DNA of 64,000 nucleotides from JAMXLO01 sp037201625 (GTDB taxonomy: Bacteria; Pseudomonadota; Alphaproteobacteria; Acetobacterales; Acetobacteraceae). Made by a program: the position numbers and the translations under genes. The number at the start of each line of letters is the position of its first letter. Within the stretch, counting starts at the first letter, position 1. The notes under the pieces were generated by a model, which was not told the DNA's origin, searched no databases, and saw nothing but the letters and a program-made list of their open reading frames with translations. The stretch covers positions 806,001 through 870,000 of the forward strand of contig JBBCGR010000004.1 of the NCBI GenBank assembly GCA_037201625.1, given 5' to 3'. Shown here in pieces: positions 9,534 through 18,526 of the stretch.

Positions 9534-11137
9534 GCCTGGTCGAGGTCGAGAACCTGTCGGTGGCGTTCGGCGCCAAGCGCGTCGTGCGCAACGTCTCCTT
9601 CACGCTCGACCGCGGCGAGACGCTGGCGCTGGTCGGCGAATCCGGCTCCGGCAAGTCGCTGACCGCATTGTCGCTGCTGCAGCTTCTGCCGCCGCATTGC
9701 GACAATCCCACCGGCAGCATCCGGCTGGACGGTGAGGAGATGATCGGCGCCGACGCCGCAACGCTGCGCCGAGCGCGCGGCGAGGTCGCGGGCATGGTGT
9801 TCCAGGAGCCGATGAACAGCCTGAACCCGCTGCACCGCATCGGCCGACAGGTGGCCGAGGCGGTCACGCTGCATCGGCGCATTCCGGCGCAAGGCCTGCG
9901 CCAGCGGGTGATCGATGCGCTGGGCCAGGCCGGCTTCGCCGATGCCGAGCACCGGTTGGAGGCATTTCCGCACCAGCTTTCGGGCGGCCAGCGCCAGCGG
10001 GTGATGATCGCCATGGCGCTCGCCAACAACCCCGCGCTGCTGATCGCCGATGAGCCGACCACGGCGCTGGACGTCACCATCCAGGCACAGATCCTGGCGC
10101 TGCTGGCGCGGCTGCGCACCGAGCGGCAGATGGCGCTGCTGCTGATCACCCACGACCTGCAGATCGTGCGCCGCTATGCCGACCGGGTGTGCGTGATGAA
10201 GGACGGCGAGATCGTCGAGTCCGGTCGCGTCGCCGATGTCTTCGCGGCCCCGTTCCATCCCTATACCTGCATGCTGCTGGGCGCCGTGCCGCAGGGCCGG
10301 CCGGCGCCGGTGCCGAACGATGCGAAATGCCTGCTGCGTGCCGATGACGTGAAGGTGCACTTCGCGATCCGCCGCGGCCTGATGCGCCGGACGGTGGGGC
10401 ATGTGAAGGCGGTGGACGGCGTGTCGATCACGGTGCGCGAGGGCGAGACGCTGGGGCTGGTGGGCGAGAGCGGCTCCGGCAAGACCACCATGGCACTGGC
10501 GGCGCTGCGGCTGGAGCGCGCGGGCGGCAGCATCTCCTTCGATGGCGCCGATCTCGGCGGCTACGACCAGCGCGGCATGTGCAAGTTGCGCTCGTGCATG
10601 CAGATCGTGTTCCAGGATCCGTTCGGCAGCCTGTCGCCGCGCATGCCGGTGGGCGATGTCGTCGCCGAGGGGCTGCGCGTGCACGAACCCGGCCTGTCGC
10701 GCGCCGAGCGCGAGTGGCGCGTGGCGGCGGAGTTGGAGGAGGTGGGGTTGCCGGCCGATGCCGCGCACCGCTATCCGCACGAGTTCAGCGGCGGGCAGCG
10801 CCAGCGCATCGCCATCGCCCGCGCCATGGTGCTGAAGCCGCGCTTCGTCGTGCTCGACGAGCCGACCAGCGCGCTGGATATGTCGGTGCAGGCGCAGATC
10901 GTCGACCTGCTGCGCCGGCTGCAGCTTGTGCACCGGCTGGCCTATCTGTTCATCAGCCACGACCTGAAGGTGGTGCGCGCGCTGGCTCACCGGATCGTGG
11001 TGCTGCGCCATGGCCGCGTGGTGGAGCAGGGCGATGCCGACACGGTGTTCTCCCACCCGCGGGAAGAGTATACGCGGGCGCTGATGGCCGCGGCCTTTTC
11101 GCTGGAGGATCGCCCGACGGCGGATCTCGATCAGTAA
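9530..11137 (+). CDS. yejF: Peptide ABC importer double ATPase YejF
   Basis: Cytoplasmic ATPase of 535 residues with two complete ABC cassettes in one chain, as expected of YejF. Cassette 1 has Walker A GESGSGKS at about residues 36-43, signature LSGGQRQRV and Walker B LLIADEPTT. Cassette 2 has Walker A GESGSGKT at about 312-319, signature FSGGQRQRI and VVLDEPTS. Both H-loops (LITHDLQIV, FISHDLKVV) are present. It powers peptide uptake through YejBE. The ATG at 9530 overlaps the yejE TGA, completing the four-gene operon. Confidence 0.94.
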   Translation: MSLVEVENLSVAFGAKRVVRNVSFTLDRGETLALVGESGSGKSLTALSLLQLLPPHCDNPTGSIRLDGEEMIGADAATLRRARGEVAGMVFQEPMNSLNPLHRIGRQVAEAVTLHRRIPAQGLRQRVIDALGQAGFADAEHRLEAFPHQLSGGQRQRVMIAMALANNPALLIADEPTTALDVTIQAQILALLARLRTERQMALLLITHDLQIVRRYADRVCVMKDGEIVESGRVADVFAAPFHPYTCMLLGAVPQGRPAPVPNDAKCLLRADDVKVHFAIRRGLMRRTVGHVKAVDGVSITVREGETLGLVGESGSGKTTMALAALRLERAGGSISFDGADLGGYDQRGMCKLRSCMQIVFQDPFGSLSPRMPVGDVVAEGLRVHEPGLSRAEREWRVAAELEEVGLPADAAHRYPHEFSGGQRQRIAIARAMVLKPRFVVLDEPTSALDMSVQAQIVDLLRRLQLVHRLAYLFISHDLKVVRALAHRIVVLRHGRVVEQGDADTVFSHPREEYTRALMAAAFSLEDRPTADLDQ

Positions 11138-11169
11138 GCCGGCGGCGATCGCAAACCCTGGAGGTCCTC

Positions 11170-11895
11170 ATGCAGGTACTCTCACGCCGCCAAGCGCTGT
11201 TCGCTGCCGCCGCCGTCGGCACGGTGTTCGCCTCGCCCCGCGCCTTCGCCCAGGCCGCCGCGCCTGCCGGTCCGTTCACGCTGCCGCCGCTGCCCTATCC
11301 GCCCGAGGCGAACGAGCCGCATATCGATGCGCAGACCATGCTGCTGCACCATGACAAGCATCACGCGGCCTATGTCGCCAACCTCAACGCCGCGGTGAAG
11401 GACCATCCGCAGGCCGCGGCCCTAGGCCTCTCCGGCATCCTGGCGAAGCTCGGCGAGTTGCCCGATTCCATTCGCACCACGGTCCGCAACAATGCCGGCG
11501 GGCACGCCAACCATTCGATGTTCTGGCTGGTGATGGGCGGCCGCGGCGGCCCGCCGTCGGGCGAGGTGGCCGCCGCGATCGACCGCGACTTCGGCTCGTT
11601 CGACAAGCTGAAGGACGGCTTCAACCGTGCCGGCCTGACGCAGTTCGGCTCGGGCTGGGCGATGGTGACGGTGGACCGCGCGGGCAAGCTCGCGGTGGTG
11701 AACCGGCCGAACCAGGACACGCCGCTGATGGATGGCGGGCACGTGCTGTTCGCCAACGACGTGTGGGAGCACGCCTATTACCTGAAATACCAGAACCGCC
11801 GGGCGGATTACCTGACCGCATGGTGGAACGTGGTGAACTGGCCGGAAGTGGCGAAGCGCTACGCCGCGGCGAAGGCAGGCACGCTGGACGTCTGA
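11170..11895 (+). CDS. Exported Fe/Mn superoxide dismutase
   Basis: Superoxide dismutase of the Fe/Mn family, 241 residues, dismutating superoxide to hydrogen peroxide and oxygen. Metal ligands can be read: H60 in LLHHDKHH, the second histidine in GHANHSMFW, and Asp and His in the signature DVWEHAYY. It carries an N-terminal export signal (SRRQALFAAAAVGTV, cleavage after AFA) with a twin-arginine, so Tat-dependent export of the folded, metal-loaded enzyme to the periplasm is likely. Many Fe/Mn enzymes of this family are cytoplasmic, so the signal is notable. Whether it uses iron or manganese cannot be decided here. The last 12 bases before the stop are duplicated 140 bases downstream together with a palindromic repeat. 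Confidence 0.9.
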   Translation: MQVLSRRQALFAAAAVGTVFASPRAFAQAAAPAGPFTLPPLPYPPEANEPHIDAQTMLLHHDKHHAAYVANLNAAVKDHPQAAALGLSGILAKLGELPDSIRTTVRNNAGGHANHSMFWLVMGGRGGPPSGEVAAAIDRDFGSFDKLKDGFNRAGLTQFGSGWAMVTVDRAGKLAVVNRPNQDTPLMDGGHVLFANDVWEHAYYLKYQNRRADYLTAWWNVVNWPEVAKRYAAAKAGTLDV

Positions 11896-11989
11896 CCCCC
11901 TGTCATTGCGAGCGCAGCGAAGCAATCCCCATGGTGGTGGGACGTGTCATGGGGATTGCTTCGTCGCTGCGCTCCTCGCAATGACAGTG
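11878..11989. repeat. Palindromic repeat with duplicated sod 3' end, copy 1
   Basis: This 112-base unit is repeated at an offset of exactly 140 bases (12018-12129) with a few mismatches. It begins with the last codons of the superoxide dismutase gene (GGCACGCTGGAC) and its stop. It then contains the inverted arms TGTCATTGCGAGCGCAGCG and CGCTGCGCTCCTCGCAATGACA, which can form one long imperfect hairpin. The core also occurs at 27658-27710. Sequences of this kind are abundant intergenic elements in many alphaproteobacteria; no element name is assigned here. Confidence 0.75.
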
Positions 11990-12017
11990 TGACCCGGTCA
12001 GCGCTTGATGGACGGCG

Positions 12018-12129
12018 GGCACGCTGGACATCTGACCCCCTGTCATTGCGAGCGCAGCGAAGCAGTCTCCATGGTGGTGCGTCCTGTCATGACGATTGCT
12101 TCGTCGCTGCGCTCCTCGCAATGACAGTG
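12018..12129. repeat. Palindromic repeat with duplicated sod 3' end, copy 2
   Basis: Second copy of the unit at 11878-11989. It again starts with GGCACGCTGGAC-TCTGA from the end of the superoxide dismutase gene, although here it is not in a gene. The hairpin arms are conserved while the loop differs, which suggests the stem is what is maintained. It ends just before the stop of the convergent flavin monooxygenase gene, so the two hairpins together could terminate transcription from both sides. Confidence 0.75.
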
Positions 12130-12134
12130 GGCGT

Positions 12135-13325
12135 TCACCACGCCTCCTTGCCCTCCTTGGGACGCACCGTCAGGCGCGCACGCTGTTCGGCCTCGTGCTT
12201 GTCGAACATCGCGCGCGCCGCGGTGGATCGTTTCTCGGTCAGTTCGTCGCGATGTTCCGTGCACCAGTCGAAGGATTCCACGCGCGGGATGTTGTCGCCG
12301 GAGAAATGCGGCATGACATAGCGCGCATAGAGTTCGTAGGAGCGCTTGGTCTGCTCCCAGTCGGCCCAGTTGTGCGCCTGCTGCAGGAACACGCCGAACT
12401 CGCCCTGCTTCGATTTGAGCCGCTCGATCAGCGCGATCGCGTCATCCGGCGTGCCGATCACGCCGAACTTGTTCTCGACGAACCACTCGGCCGCGTCCTG
12501 GCCCGGCGGCACGATGAAGCGTGGCTGGTTGTTGTTGAGATAGCCGAGATAGCGTTCGAAGCCGAACTTTACATTCTCGAACGCCTTGGCGCGCGTCTCG
12601 GCGATGTGCATCGGTCCCACCAGGCGGAGCCGCGCCGGATCCATCGTGCGGCCCTGCTCGGCGGCGAGGTCGTTCGCGATCTGCCAGTTGGCGGCGAGCG
12701 CGTCGTAGCCGAACGGGTTGGTCGCCGCGACGCAGATCATGCTGAGGTCGTACTTGCCGGCGAGCCGGCCGCCTGACGGCGTGACCGCGCTGACCACCGC
12801 GACCTCGGGATACGGCCGTGTATATGGACGCAGATGCGCCCGGGCATTGACGAAGGTGTACCAGTCGGTCTTCTCCGTTACGATCTCGCCCTTGAAGAAC
12901 CGCAGGATCACGTCCAGCGCCTCGGCCATGCGGTCGCGCTGCGTGCTCGGATCGATGCCGAGCATCAGTGCGTCGGACGCCAGCAGCCCGGGGCCGGCAC
13001 CGAACATGACGCGGCCGCGCGTGTGGTGGTCGAGCTGGATGATACGGTTCGCCGTCATCAGCGGGTTGTGGTAGGGCAGCGAGATCACGCCGGTGCCGAA
13101 ACGGATGGACCGCGTGCGCTCGGCGGCGACCGCGATGAACAACTCGGGCGAGGAGATGGTTTCCCAGCCCGCGGAGTGATGTTCGCCGATCCAGGCTTCG
13201 TTGAAGCCCAGGCGGTCGAGCCACTGCATCAGTTCCAGGTCGCGGTCCATGCAGGCCGCCGGATTCTCATCCATCGGGTGGAACGGCGGCAGGAAGACGC
13301 CGTGGCGGAGCGGGATCTGGGACAT
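12135..13325 (-). CDS. LLM-class flavin-dependent monooxygenase
   Basis: Luciferase-like (TIM-barrel) oxidoreductase of 396 residues that would use reduced FMN and oxygen. Seen: WIGEHHSAGWE near the N-terminus, SIRFGTGVISLPYHNPLMTA (flavin-binding strand region), GRVMFGAGPGLLASDALMLG, and IGTPDDAIALIERL near the C-terminus, all typical of LLM-class group proteins. The start ATG at 13325 has a GAGG eight bases upstream. It is divergent from the MFS carrier at 13737, separated by about 410 bases, so a shared regulatory region is possible. The substrate cannot be told; relatives oxidise alkanes, sulfonates, nitriloacetate-like chelators or terpenoids. Confidence 0.85.
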   Translation of the reverse strand: MSQIPLRHGVFLPPFHPMDENPAACMDRDLELMQWLDRLGFNEAWIGEHHSAGWETISSPELFIAVAAERTRSIRFGTGVISLPYHNPLMTANRIIQLDHHTRGRVMFGAGPGLLASDALMLGIDPSTQRDRMAEALDVILRFFKGEIVTEKTDWYTFVNARAHLRPYTRPYPEVAVVSAVTPSGGRLAGKYDLSMICVAATNPFGYDALAANWQIANDLAAEQGRTMDPARLRLVGPMHIAETRAKAFENVKFGFERYLGYLNNNQPRFIVPPGQDAAEWFVENKFGVIGTPDDAIALIERLKSKQGEFGVFLQQAHNWADWEQTKRSYELYARYVMPHFSGDNIPRVESFDWCTEHRDELTEKRSTAARAMFDKHEAEQRARLTVRPKEGKEAW

Positions 13326-13736
13326 GGTGCGCCTCTTGGACTGGTTGGCCCATTGTGGGGGAGGGTTGCGCCAGGCTGCAAGAATCGGACGGTGCCGAAC
13401 ACAGAGTTCCACGTAGCCAGATCGCTGCGACGCGCCCGAACAGAGCCCGCACCTGCGCCGATCCGGTCCGTCCCCGACGCGCAGCCCGGATTCTATTCTT
13501 CCTCCGTGGCTCTCCGTGTTTCCTCGCGCCAACTCCGTGTTGCAAAGCGGTGCCGACGACCCGCGGACGCGTGAATGGACCCACCGCCGCTCAAGACGCC
13601 ATCGCGGCGCGCACTCGGCATGAAAGTATAGGTGGAACCAACGACCGGTCAGAAGTCGGGAGGGTCATTATTTGACATCCCTGACCATCTCGCTCACAGA
13701 TTCATGCAACGAACGAAAAAACAAGGGAGGATCCAC
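13326..13736. other. Spacer between divergent monooxygenase and MFS genes
   Basis: About 410 bases without a supportable gene on either strand. Both promoters must lie here, but no convincing -35/-10 pair or operator palindrome is visible by eye. A Shine-Dalgarno sequence AAGGGAGG at 13723-13730 serves the MFS gene. Confidence 0.5.
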
Positions 13737-15047
13737 ATGTCAGCGACGACCCGAGGATCAACCGTGCCGTGGTGGAAGGAACCCACCAAGGATCAATGGT
13801 ACGCCTATATTGCTGCCTGGCTGGGCTGGACGCTGGATGCGTTCGATTTCACCGTCTTCCTCTTGATCATGGCGCCGATCGCGCAGGAATTCGGCGTGCC
13901 GCTCATCGAGGTCACTGCGGTCTTCACGGTCACGCTGATCATGCGCCTGGCCGGTGCGACGGCCTCCGGTTGGCTGGCCGATCGGATGGGGCGCCGGGCG
14001 CCGCTGATGATCTCGATCCTGTGGTACTCGATCTGCAATCTCCTTGCGGGCTTCTCGCCCACTTTCACATTCCTGTTCGTCGTGCGGGCGCTGCTGGGCA
14101 TCGGGATGGGCGCCGAATGGCCGGCCGGCGCGGCGCTGGCCATGGAGTCCTGGCCGGCACGATCGCGCGGCTTCATGTCCGGTGTGCTGCAAGGATCATG
14201 GGGGCTGGGCTTCGCATTGTCGGCACTGGCCTACGGACTTCTGTACGCCCCGCTCGAGGCCTGGCATAAGGGCTATGGCTGGCGTGGCATGCTGATCCTG
14301 GGCGTGCTGCCGGCCCTGGCCTGCGTATGGATCCGGATGTACGTGAAGGAACCGGAAGTCTGGGCCGAGAACAAGAAGATCCAGGATGCGAGCCAGCAGC
14401 AGGTCTCGCTGCCGCTGTTCGCCATCTTCAAGCCGAAATACCTTTTCAATACTGTGACGGGCTGCCTGTGGATGGCCGCGAATTTCTGCGTCTACTATTC
14501 GATCTGGGCCATGCTCGGCACCTATCTGCAGAAAGAACTGGGGTGGACGCCGGCGCAGGTGGCGGTCCCGGTCTTCTGGGGCAATATCGTCACGTTCCTC
14601 GCCTGCTGCTTCTGGGGAGCGCTGTCGGAAAAGATCGGACGCCGCTGGGCACTGATGATTCCGACATTCGTCGCCATCTTCATCGCGCCGATCTATCTGA
14701 CGACGACGGATCCGACCATGTTCCTGGTCTGGTTCATGCTGATGATCTGTTTCGTCGGCGGCAAGGATGCGCTCAACCCCGGCTGGCTGTCGGAACGCTA
14801 CCCGACCGAGGTCCGGGCGACCGCGGCCGGCTTCGTCTATCACCAGGGCGCGGTGTGGGGCGCGTTCGTCGCGCCGGTGCTGACCTATTTCGCCGTCAAC
14901 CAGCAGACCGGCTTCGCCATGCCGATGCTGTACGGCACGGTCGGGTCGCTGATCGTCTATGTCGTCGCGGTGTATCTGGGGCCGGAAACCAAGGGCATGC
15001 AGATGACCGCCCAACTGGAGATCTTCGAGAAAGAAGAGTATCCGTAA
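13737..15047 (+). CDS. MFS carboxylate-type transporter
   Basis: Inner-membrane carrier of 436 residues with about 12 helices. The cytoplasmic loop motif GWLADRMGRRAPLM and its partner ALSEKIGRRWALM are the MFS motif A of the sugar/carboxylate:proton symporter group, and GIGMGAEWPAGAALAMESWP and LNPGWLSERYPTEVRATAAG match the sialate/lactate (SHS-like) branch. Substrate is inferred only to be a small organic anion. Start ATG at 13737 follows AAGGGAGG by six bases, much better than upstream ATGs in the same frame. The gene is flanked by a flavin monooxygenase and a D-aminoacylase-type enzyme; a link to their substrates is possible but unproven. Confidence 0.88.
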   Translation: MSATTRGSTVPWWKEPTKDQWYAYIAAWLGWTLDAFDFTVFLLIMAPIAQEFGVPLIEVTAVFTVTLIMRLAGATASGWLADRMGRRAPLMISILWYSICNLLAGFSPTFTFLFVVRALLGIGMGAEWPAGAALAMESWPARSRGFMSGVLQGSWGLGFALSALAYGLLYAPLEAWHKGYGWRGMLILGVLPALACVWIRMYVKEPEVWAENKKIQDASQQQVSLPLFAIFKPKYLFNTVTGCLWMAANFCVYYSIWAMLGTYLQKELGWTPAQVAVPVFWGNIVTFLACCFWGALSEKIGRRWALMIPTFVAIFIAPIYLTTTDPTMFLVWFMLMICFVGGKDALNPGWLSERYPTEVRATAAGFVYHQGAVWGAFVAPVLTYFAVNQQTGFAMPMLYGTVGSLIVYVVAVYLGPETKGMQMTAQLEIFEKEEYP

Positions 15048-15562
15048 CGTTCCGCTTGGTGCGAGGGGAGCGGCCGGGGCGTGGGCTCCGGCCGTTCCGC
15101 CATTGGGGGAAGGGCACAGCCAGACCAGGCTGGATAGACCAGCGAACCGATCATGCCGTCGCCGCGTCGACCGGTCACCGCCGTGGCGACGCGGCACCTG
15201 GTCCCTGCGCGATGCGTCGTGGCCTTCCGCGCATCCGGTCGGCCGGTCATCCAATCGGCAGGCATTGACGGTTCATCAACGACTCCCGCCCTACGCTGTG
15301 CGGTCACACTTCCGGGCAGCCGCAGTGCATCGTTCGCAGCACACGACCAGGACCAGGCGCCGTCTCACTCAGTCTCACGCCGGCGCGTCCTGCGTTCTCT
15401 TGAGACATCGGTGAAACGACCGCATGGCCACGGCATCGCACGCCATGGGGCATCGCCTCGCCGAACGTTCCATTGAGACGATCGCGGGACGGCTGCATCG
15501 GCCGCGCTTGACCCCTGGCGGCCAAGGGAGTGTCCTTTCCCCAACGATAGCGCGGGAGGAAC
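15048..15562. other. Non-coding stretch before the amidohydrolase gene
   Basis: About 515 bases. It begins with a hairpin after the MFS gene (15067-15098). Beyond that there are only open frames without recognisable content, and no tRNA or repeat is seen. GGGAGG at 15554-15559 is the ribosome-binding region of the amidohydrolase gene. Confidence 0.45.
15067..15098 (+). terminator. Hairpin after the MFS gene
   Basis: GGAGCGGCCGG (15067-15077) can pair with CCGGCCGTTCC (15088-15098) with a single G-U pair and a ten-base loop, about 20 bases after the MFS stop. No T-tract follows, so it is a possible but not a classical intrinsic terminator. Confidence 0.45.
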
Positions 15563-17281
15563 ATGACAATGCACGACACCGTCATCCGCGGCGGCACCAT
15601 CGTCGACGGCACCGGCAGGCCATCCTTCACCGGTGACGTTGCCATCGATGGCGACCGCATCGCACAGGTCGGCGGCAAGGCCGGCCCCGCCAGGCGCGAC
15701 ATCCAGGCCGAGGGCAGGCTGGTCACGCCCGGCTGGGTCGACGTGCACACCCACTACGACGGCCAGGCCACCTGGGACCGCGAACTCGCGCCGTCATCCT
15801 GGCACGGCGTCACCACCATCCTGTTCGGCAATTGCGGCGTCGGCTTCGCCCCGGTGCGCCGCGAGCACCACGCCTCGCTGATCGGCCTGATGGAGGCGGT
15901 GGAGGAGATCCCCGGCATCACGCTGACCGAGGGCCTGAAGTGGGACTGGGAGACCTTCCCGGAATACCTGGATGCGCTGGACCGCATGCCGCGCGCGATC
16001 GACGTGGCGGCCCAGGTGCCGCACCATCCGCTGCGCGTCTACGTGATGGGCGAACGCGCGATCAACCGCGAGAAGGCCACAGCGGACGACATCGAGGCCA
16101 TGCGGCGGATGACGCGCGAGGCGCTGGAGGCGGGCGCGTTCGGCTTCACCACCTCGCGCACCAACTCCCACAAGACGCCGAGCGGCGAGATGGTGCCCGG
16201 CCGCTACTCCGAGGTGCAGGAGCTTCTCGGCATCGGCTCGGCGTTCAAGGGCCTGAAGCACGGCGCGTTCGGCGTGAACAGCGACTTCGACATCGAGAGC
16301 GAGGAACTGGCCTGGATGACGCAGCTTGGCCAGCAGACCGGCCGGCCGGTGTGGTTCCTGCTGACCGACCGCCCGACCGATCCGGTGCGCTGGCAGCGCC
16401 TGATGGAGGGCGTGCGCGCCGCCCGCGCACAGGGCGCCTTCGTCACCGCGCAGGTCGCCGGCCGGCCGGTGGGCGTGATGCTGGGCGTGGATACCGCGCT
16501 GAACCCGTTCTCGATCCGGCCCAGCTACCAGGAACTGCTGGCGCTGCCCGCGGCCGAACGGCTGCGACGGCTGCAGGACCCGGCGGTCCGCGCCCGCATC
16601 CTGGCCGATGAACCGTCGGACGAGTTGGTGCAGCGGCTGTCGCAGTTCCGCATGCGGATCACGACGAGCTGGCACCGCATGTTCCCGATGGGCGACCCGC
16701 CGAACTACGAGCCGGAGGCGTCCGCCAGCATCGCCGCGATGGCCGGGCGATCCAACCACTCGCCGGCCGAGGTGGCGTACGACTACCTGGCGGGCGGGCT
16801 GGACAAGTTCCTGTTTTTCCCGATCGTCGGCTACAACGAGGACAACCACGACGTCATCCGCACCATGCTGACCTCCCCCGAGACGGTACTCGGGTTGTCG
16901 GATGGCGGCGCGCATTGCTCCTCGATCAGCGACGCCTCGCTGCCGTCGTGGATGCTGACGCATTGGGGGCGCGACCGGACGCGTGGCCCGGGCTTGCCGC
17001 TGGAGCTGATCGTCAAGCGCCAGACCAGCGAGACGGCGGATTTCTTCGGCTTCGCCGATCGCGGCCGGCTGGCGCCGGGCCTGAAGGCGGACGTCAACGT
17101 CATCGACTTCGAGCGGCTGCGGCTGCACGTGCCGGAGATCCGCTACGACCTGCCGGCCGGCGGACGACGCCTGGTGCAGCGGGTGGACGGCTACATCGCC
17201 ACGCTGGTGTCCGGCACGCCGGTGTTCGAGCACGGCGAATACACCGGCGCGACGCCAGGCCGGCTGGTGCGCGCCGGCTGA
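15563..17281 (+). CDS. D-aminoacylase-type amidohydrolase (Amidohydro_3)
   Basis: Metal-dependent amidohydrolase of 572 residues, related to N-acyl-D-amino-acid deacylases. Domain order: an N-terminal beta-sandwich strand set (TVIRGGTIVDGTGRPSFTGD), the barrel metal motif DVHTHYDGQATWD, LFGNCGVGFAPV, the Asp-containing LSDGGAHCSS, and the C-terminal DFFGFADRGRLAPGLKADVNVIDF that closes the sandwich. The family hydrolyses N-acyl-D-amino acids or related cyclic amides. The length is slightly above that of characterised D-aminoacylases (about 480-540), as is usual for this uncharacterised subgroup. A GGGAGGAAC ribosome-binding site precedes the ATG. The convergent cytochrome gene is separated by a strong hairpin. 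Confidence 0.85.
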   Translation: MTMHDTVIRGGTIVDGTGRPSFTGDVAIDGDRIAQVGGKAGPARRDIQAEGRLVTPGWVDVHTHYDGQATWDRELAPSSWHGVTTILFGNCGVGFAPVRREHHASLIGLMEAVEEIPGITLTEGLKWDWETFPEYLDALDRMPRAIDVAAQVPHHPLRVYVMGERAINREKATADDIEAMRRMTREALEAGAFGFTTSRTNSHKTPSGEMVPGRYSEVQELLGIGSAFKGLKHGAFGVNSDFDIESEELAWMTQLGQQTGRPVWFLLTDRPTDPVRWQRLMEGVRAARAQGAFVTAQVAGRPVGVMLGVDTALNPFSIRPSYQELLALPAAERLRRLQDPAVRARILADEPSDELVQRLSQFRMRITTSWHRMFPMGDPPNYEPEASASIAAMAGRSNHSPAEVAYDYLAGGLDKFLFFPIVGYNEDNHDVIRTMLTSPETVLGLSDGGAHCSSISDASLPSWMLTHWGRDRTRGPGLPLELIVKRQTSETADFFGFADRGRLAPGLKADVNVIDFERLRLHVPEIRYDLPAGGRRLVQRVDGYIATLVSGTPVFEHGEYTGATPGRLVRAG

Positions 17282-17286
17282 TCGGC

Positions 17287-17323
17287 CCGCCGCCCTTCCC
17301 CGTCACAACGGAGAGGGCGGCGG
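17287..17323. terminator. Bidirectional terminator hairpin
   Basis: A perfect ten-base stem, CCGCCGCCCT (17287-17296) with AGGGCGGCGG (17314-17323), and a 17-base loop. It sits in the 49 bases between the convergent amidohydrolase and cytochrome c genes, where it could end transcription from both. No T-tract is present on either side. Confidence 0.6.
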
Positions 17324-17330
17324 CACCGGG

Positions 17331-17768
17331 TCAGCGCGACTTGTAGGCGCGGTGGCAGGCACCGCAGGTGTCGGCGACCGCCTTCACCTGGGCCGCCACG
17401 CCGTCCGCATCGCCCGCCTTGGCGAAGTCGGCGAGCTTCAGCGAGGCATCCGCCATGGCGTCGGATGCCTTCTGAAAGCCCGCCATGTCGGACCAGATCG
17501 CGGGCAGCGCGGCCGTGCCGTGGCCCTGCTCGCTGCCCTTCGGGAACAGCGTCGGGTACTGCTTGATCCAGCGCGCCATGGCCTTCGCCGGATTCTCCAC
17601 CGTCTTCAGGTCACCCTTGGCGGCGACCACCGCGCGGATGCCGGCGAAGGTCGACGACAGCAGGTCCTGGCCGGCCTGGCGCGTCTCGATCACGTCCACG
17701 CCCTGTGCCTGGGCGCTCCCCGCCGTCGCCAGCATGAGTGCCGTCATAAGCGCGAGTTTCCTCGTCAT
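17331..17768 (-). CDS. Class II cytochrome c (c556/c' type)
   Basis: Periplasmic monohaem cytochrome of 145 residues. A signal peptide (KLALMTALMLATAGSAQA) is followed by a four-helix-bundle sequence, with the haem motif CGACH near the C-terminus (DTCGACHRAYKSR), as expected for class II cytochromes. The N-terminal helix has no obvious methionine ligand after the signal peptide, so a five-coordinate (c'-like) haem is possible. Family roles include electron transfer and NO binding. Start ATG at 17768 is preceded by a G-rich stretch at a usable distance; an in-frame ATG nine bases upstream is an alternative. Confidence 0.85.
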   Translation of the reverse strand: MTRKLALMTALMLATAGSAQAQGVDVIETRQAGQDLLSSTFAGIRAVVAAKGDLKTVENPAKAMARWIKQYPTLFPKGSEQGHGTAALPAIWSDMAGFQKASDAMADASLKLADFAKAGDADGVAAQVKAVADTCGACHRAYKSR

Positions 17769-17877
17769 CCGATCCATCCCCCTGTTGTTGAAAGTCGGAC
17801 GCGGCGCGGCAGGCAAAATTCCCGCGACCGGACCGAAAGCGGTGGCAGAATCGCAGACCCTCCGCCACATGGGAAGC

Positions 17878-18459
17878 ATGTCACGCATCCAGGCCGTCGC
17901 CGTCTTCTGCGGCTCCCGCACCGGCCGCAATCCCGCCTGGCGGGCGGCTGCGCGAGCGCTGGGCGAGGGGCTCGCCGCCTCCGGCCTGCATCTGGTCTAC
18001 GGCGGCGGGCGCATCGGCCTGATGGGCGAGATCGCCGATGCCGCGCTGGCCGCGGGCGGCGCCGTCACCGGGGTGATCCCCGACTTCCTGATGCGCCGCG
18101 AGGTGGCCCATGCCGGGCTGGCGGCGCTGGAGGTGACTGGCTCGATGCACGCCCGCAAGCAGCGCATGTTCGAACTGGCGGACGCCTTCGTGATGCTGCC
18201 GGGCGGGATCGGCACCTACGACGAGACGGTCGAGATCCTGACGTGGGGCCAACTCGGCCTGCACGCCAAGCCGGTGCTGATCTGCGACGTCGCCGGCTCC
18301 GCGCGTGCCTTCGTCGCGGCGATCGATGCGGCGATCGAGGCGGACTTCACACCACCCGGCGTCCGCGCGCTGTTCGAGGTCCTGCCGGGGGTGCCCGCGG
18401 TGCTGGATCGCCTGGCCCGGGTGTCGGGCGGGGCGGGCGGCGATGCGGCCCGGCTGTGA
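17878..18459 (+). CDS. LOG-family phosphoribohydrolase
   Basis: Rossmann-fold protein of 193 residues of the LOG (Lonely guy)/TIGR00730 family, which cleaves cytokinin riboside 5'-monophosphates or, in bacteria, purine nucleotides at the N-glycosidic bond. The two diagnostic motifs are present: GGGRIGLMG and LPGGIGTYDE. ARKQRMFELADAF between them is also typical. The ATG at 17878 is used; one nine bases upstream is in frame. It is divergent from the class II cytochrome and followed by tRNA-Pro on the same strand. Confidence 0.88.
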   Translation: MSRIQAVAVFCGSRTGRNPAWRAAARALGEGLAASGLHLVYGGGRIGLMGEIADAALAAGGAVTGVIPDFLMRREVAHAGLAALEVTGSMHARKQRMFELADAFVMLPGGIGTYDETVEILTWGQLGLHAKPVLICDVAGSARAFVAAIDAAIEADFTPPGVRALFEVLPGVPAVLDRLARVSGGAGGDAARL

Positions 18460-18526
18460 ATGCCGGCGAGCGTGCTGCTGGCACCTTGCCCGCGGCGAGG
18501 CCGGGAGCTATATGCGCCGCCTTGGC

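Noticed and set aside
9203..11056. 617-codon minus-strand open frame opposite yejF
   Set aside because: Shadow of the double ATPase gene; residue composition (His, Gln, Arg, Ala) is that of a reversed GC-rich gene.
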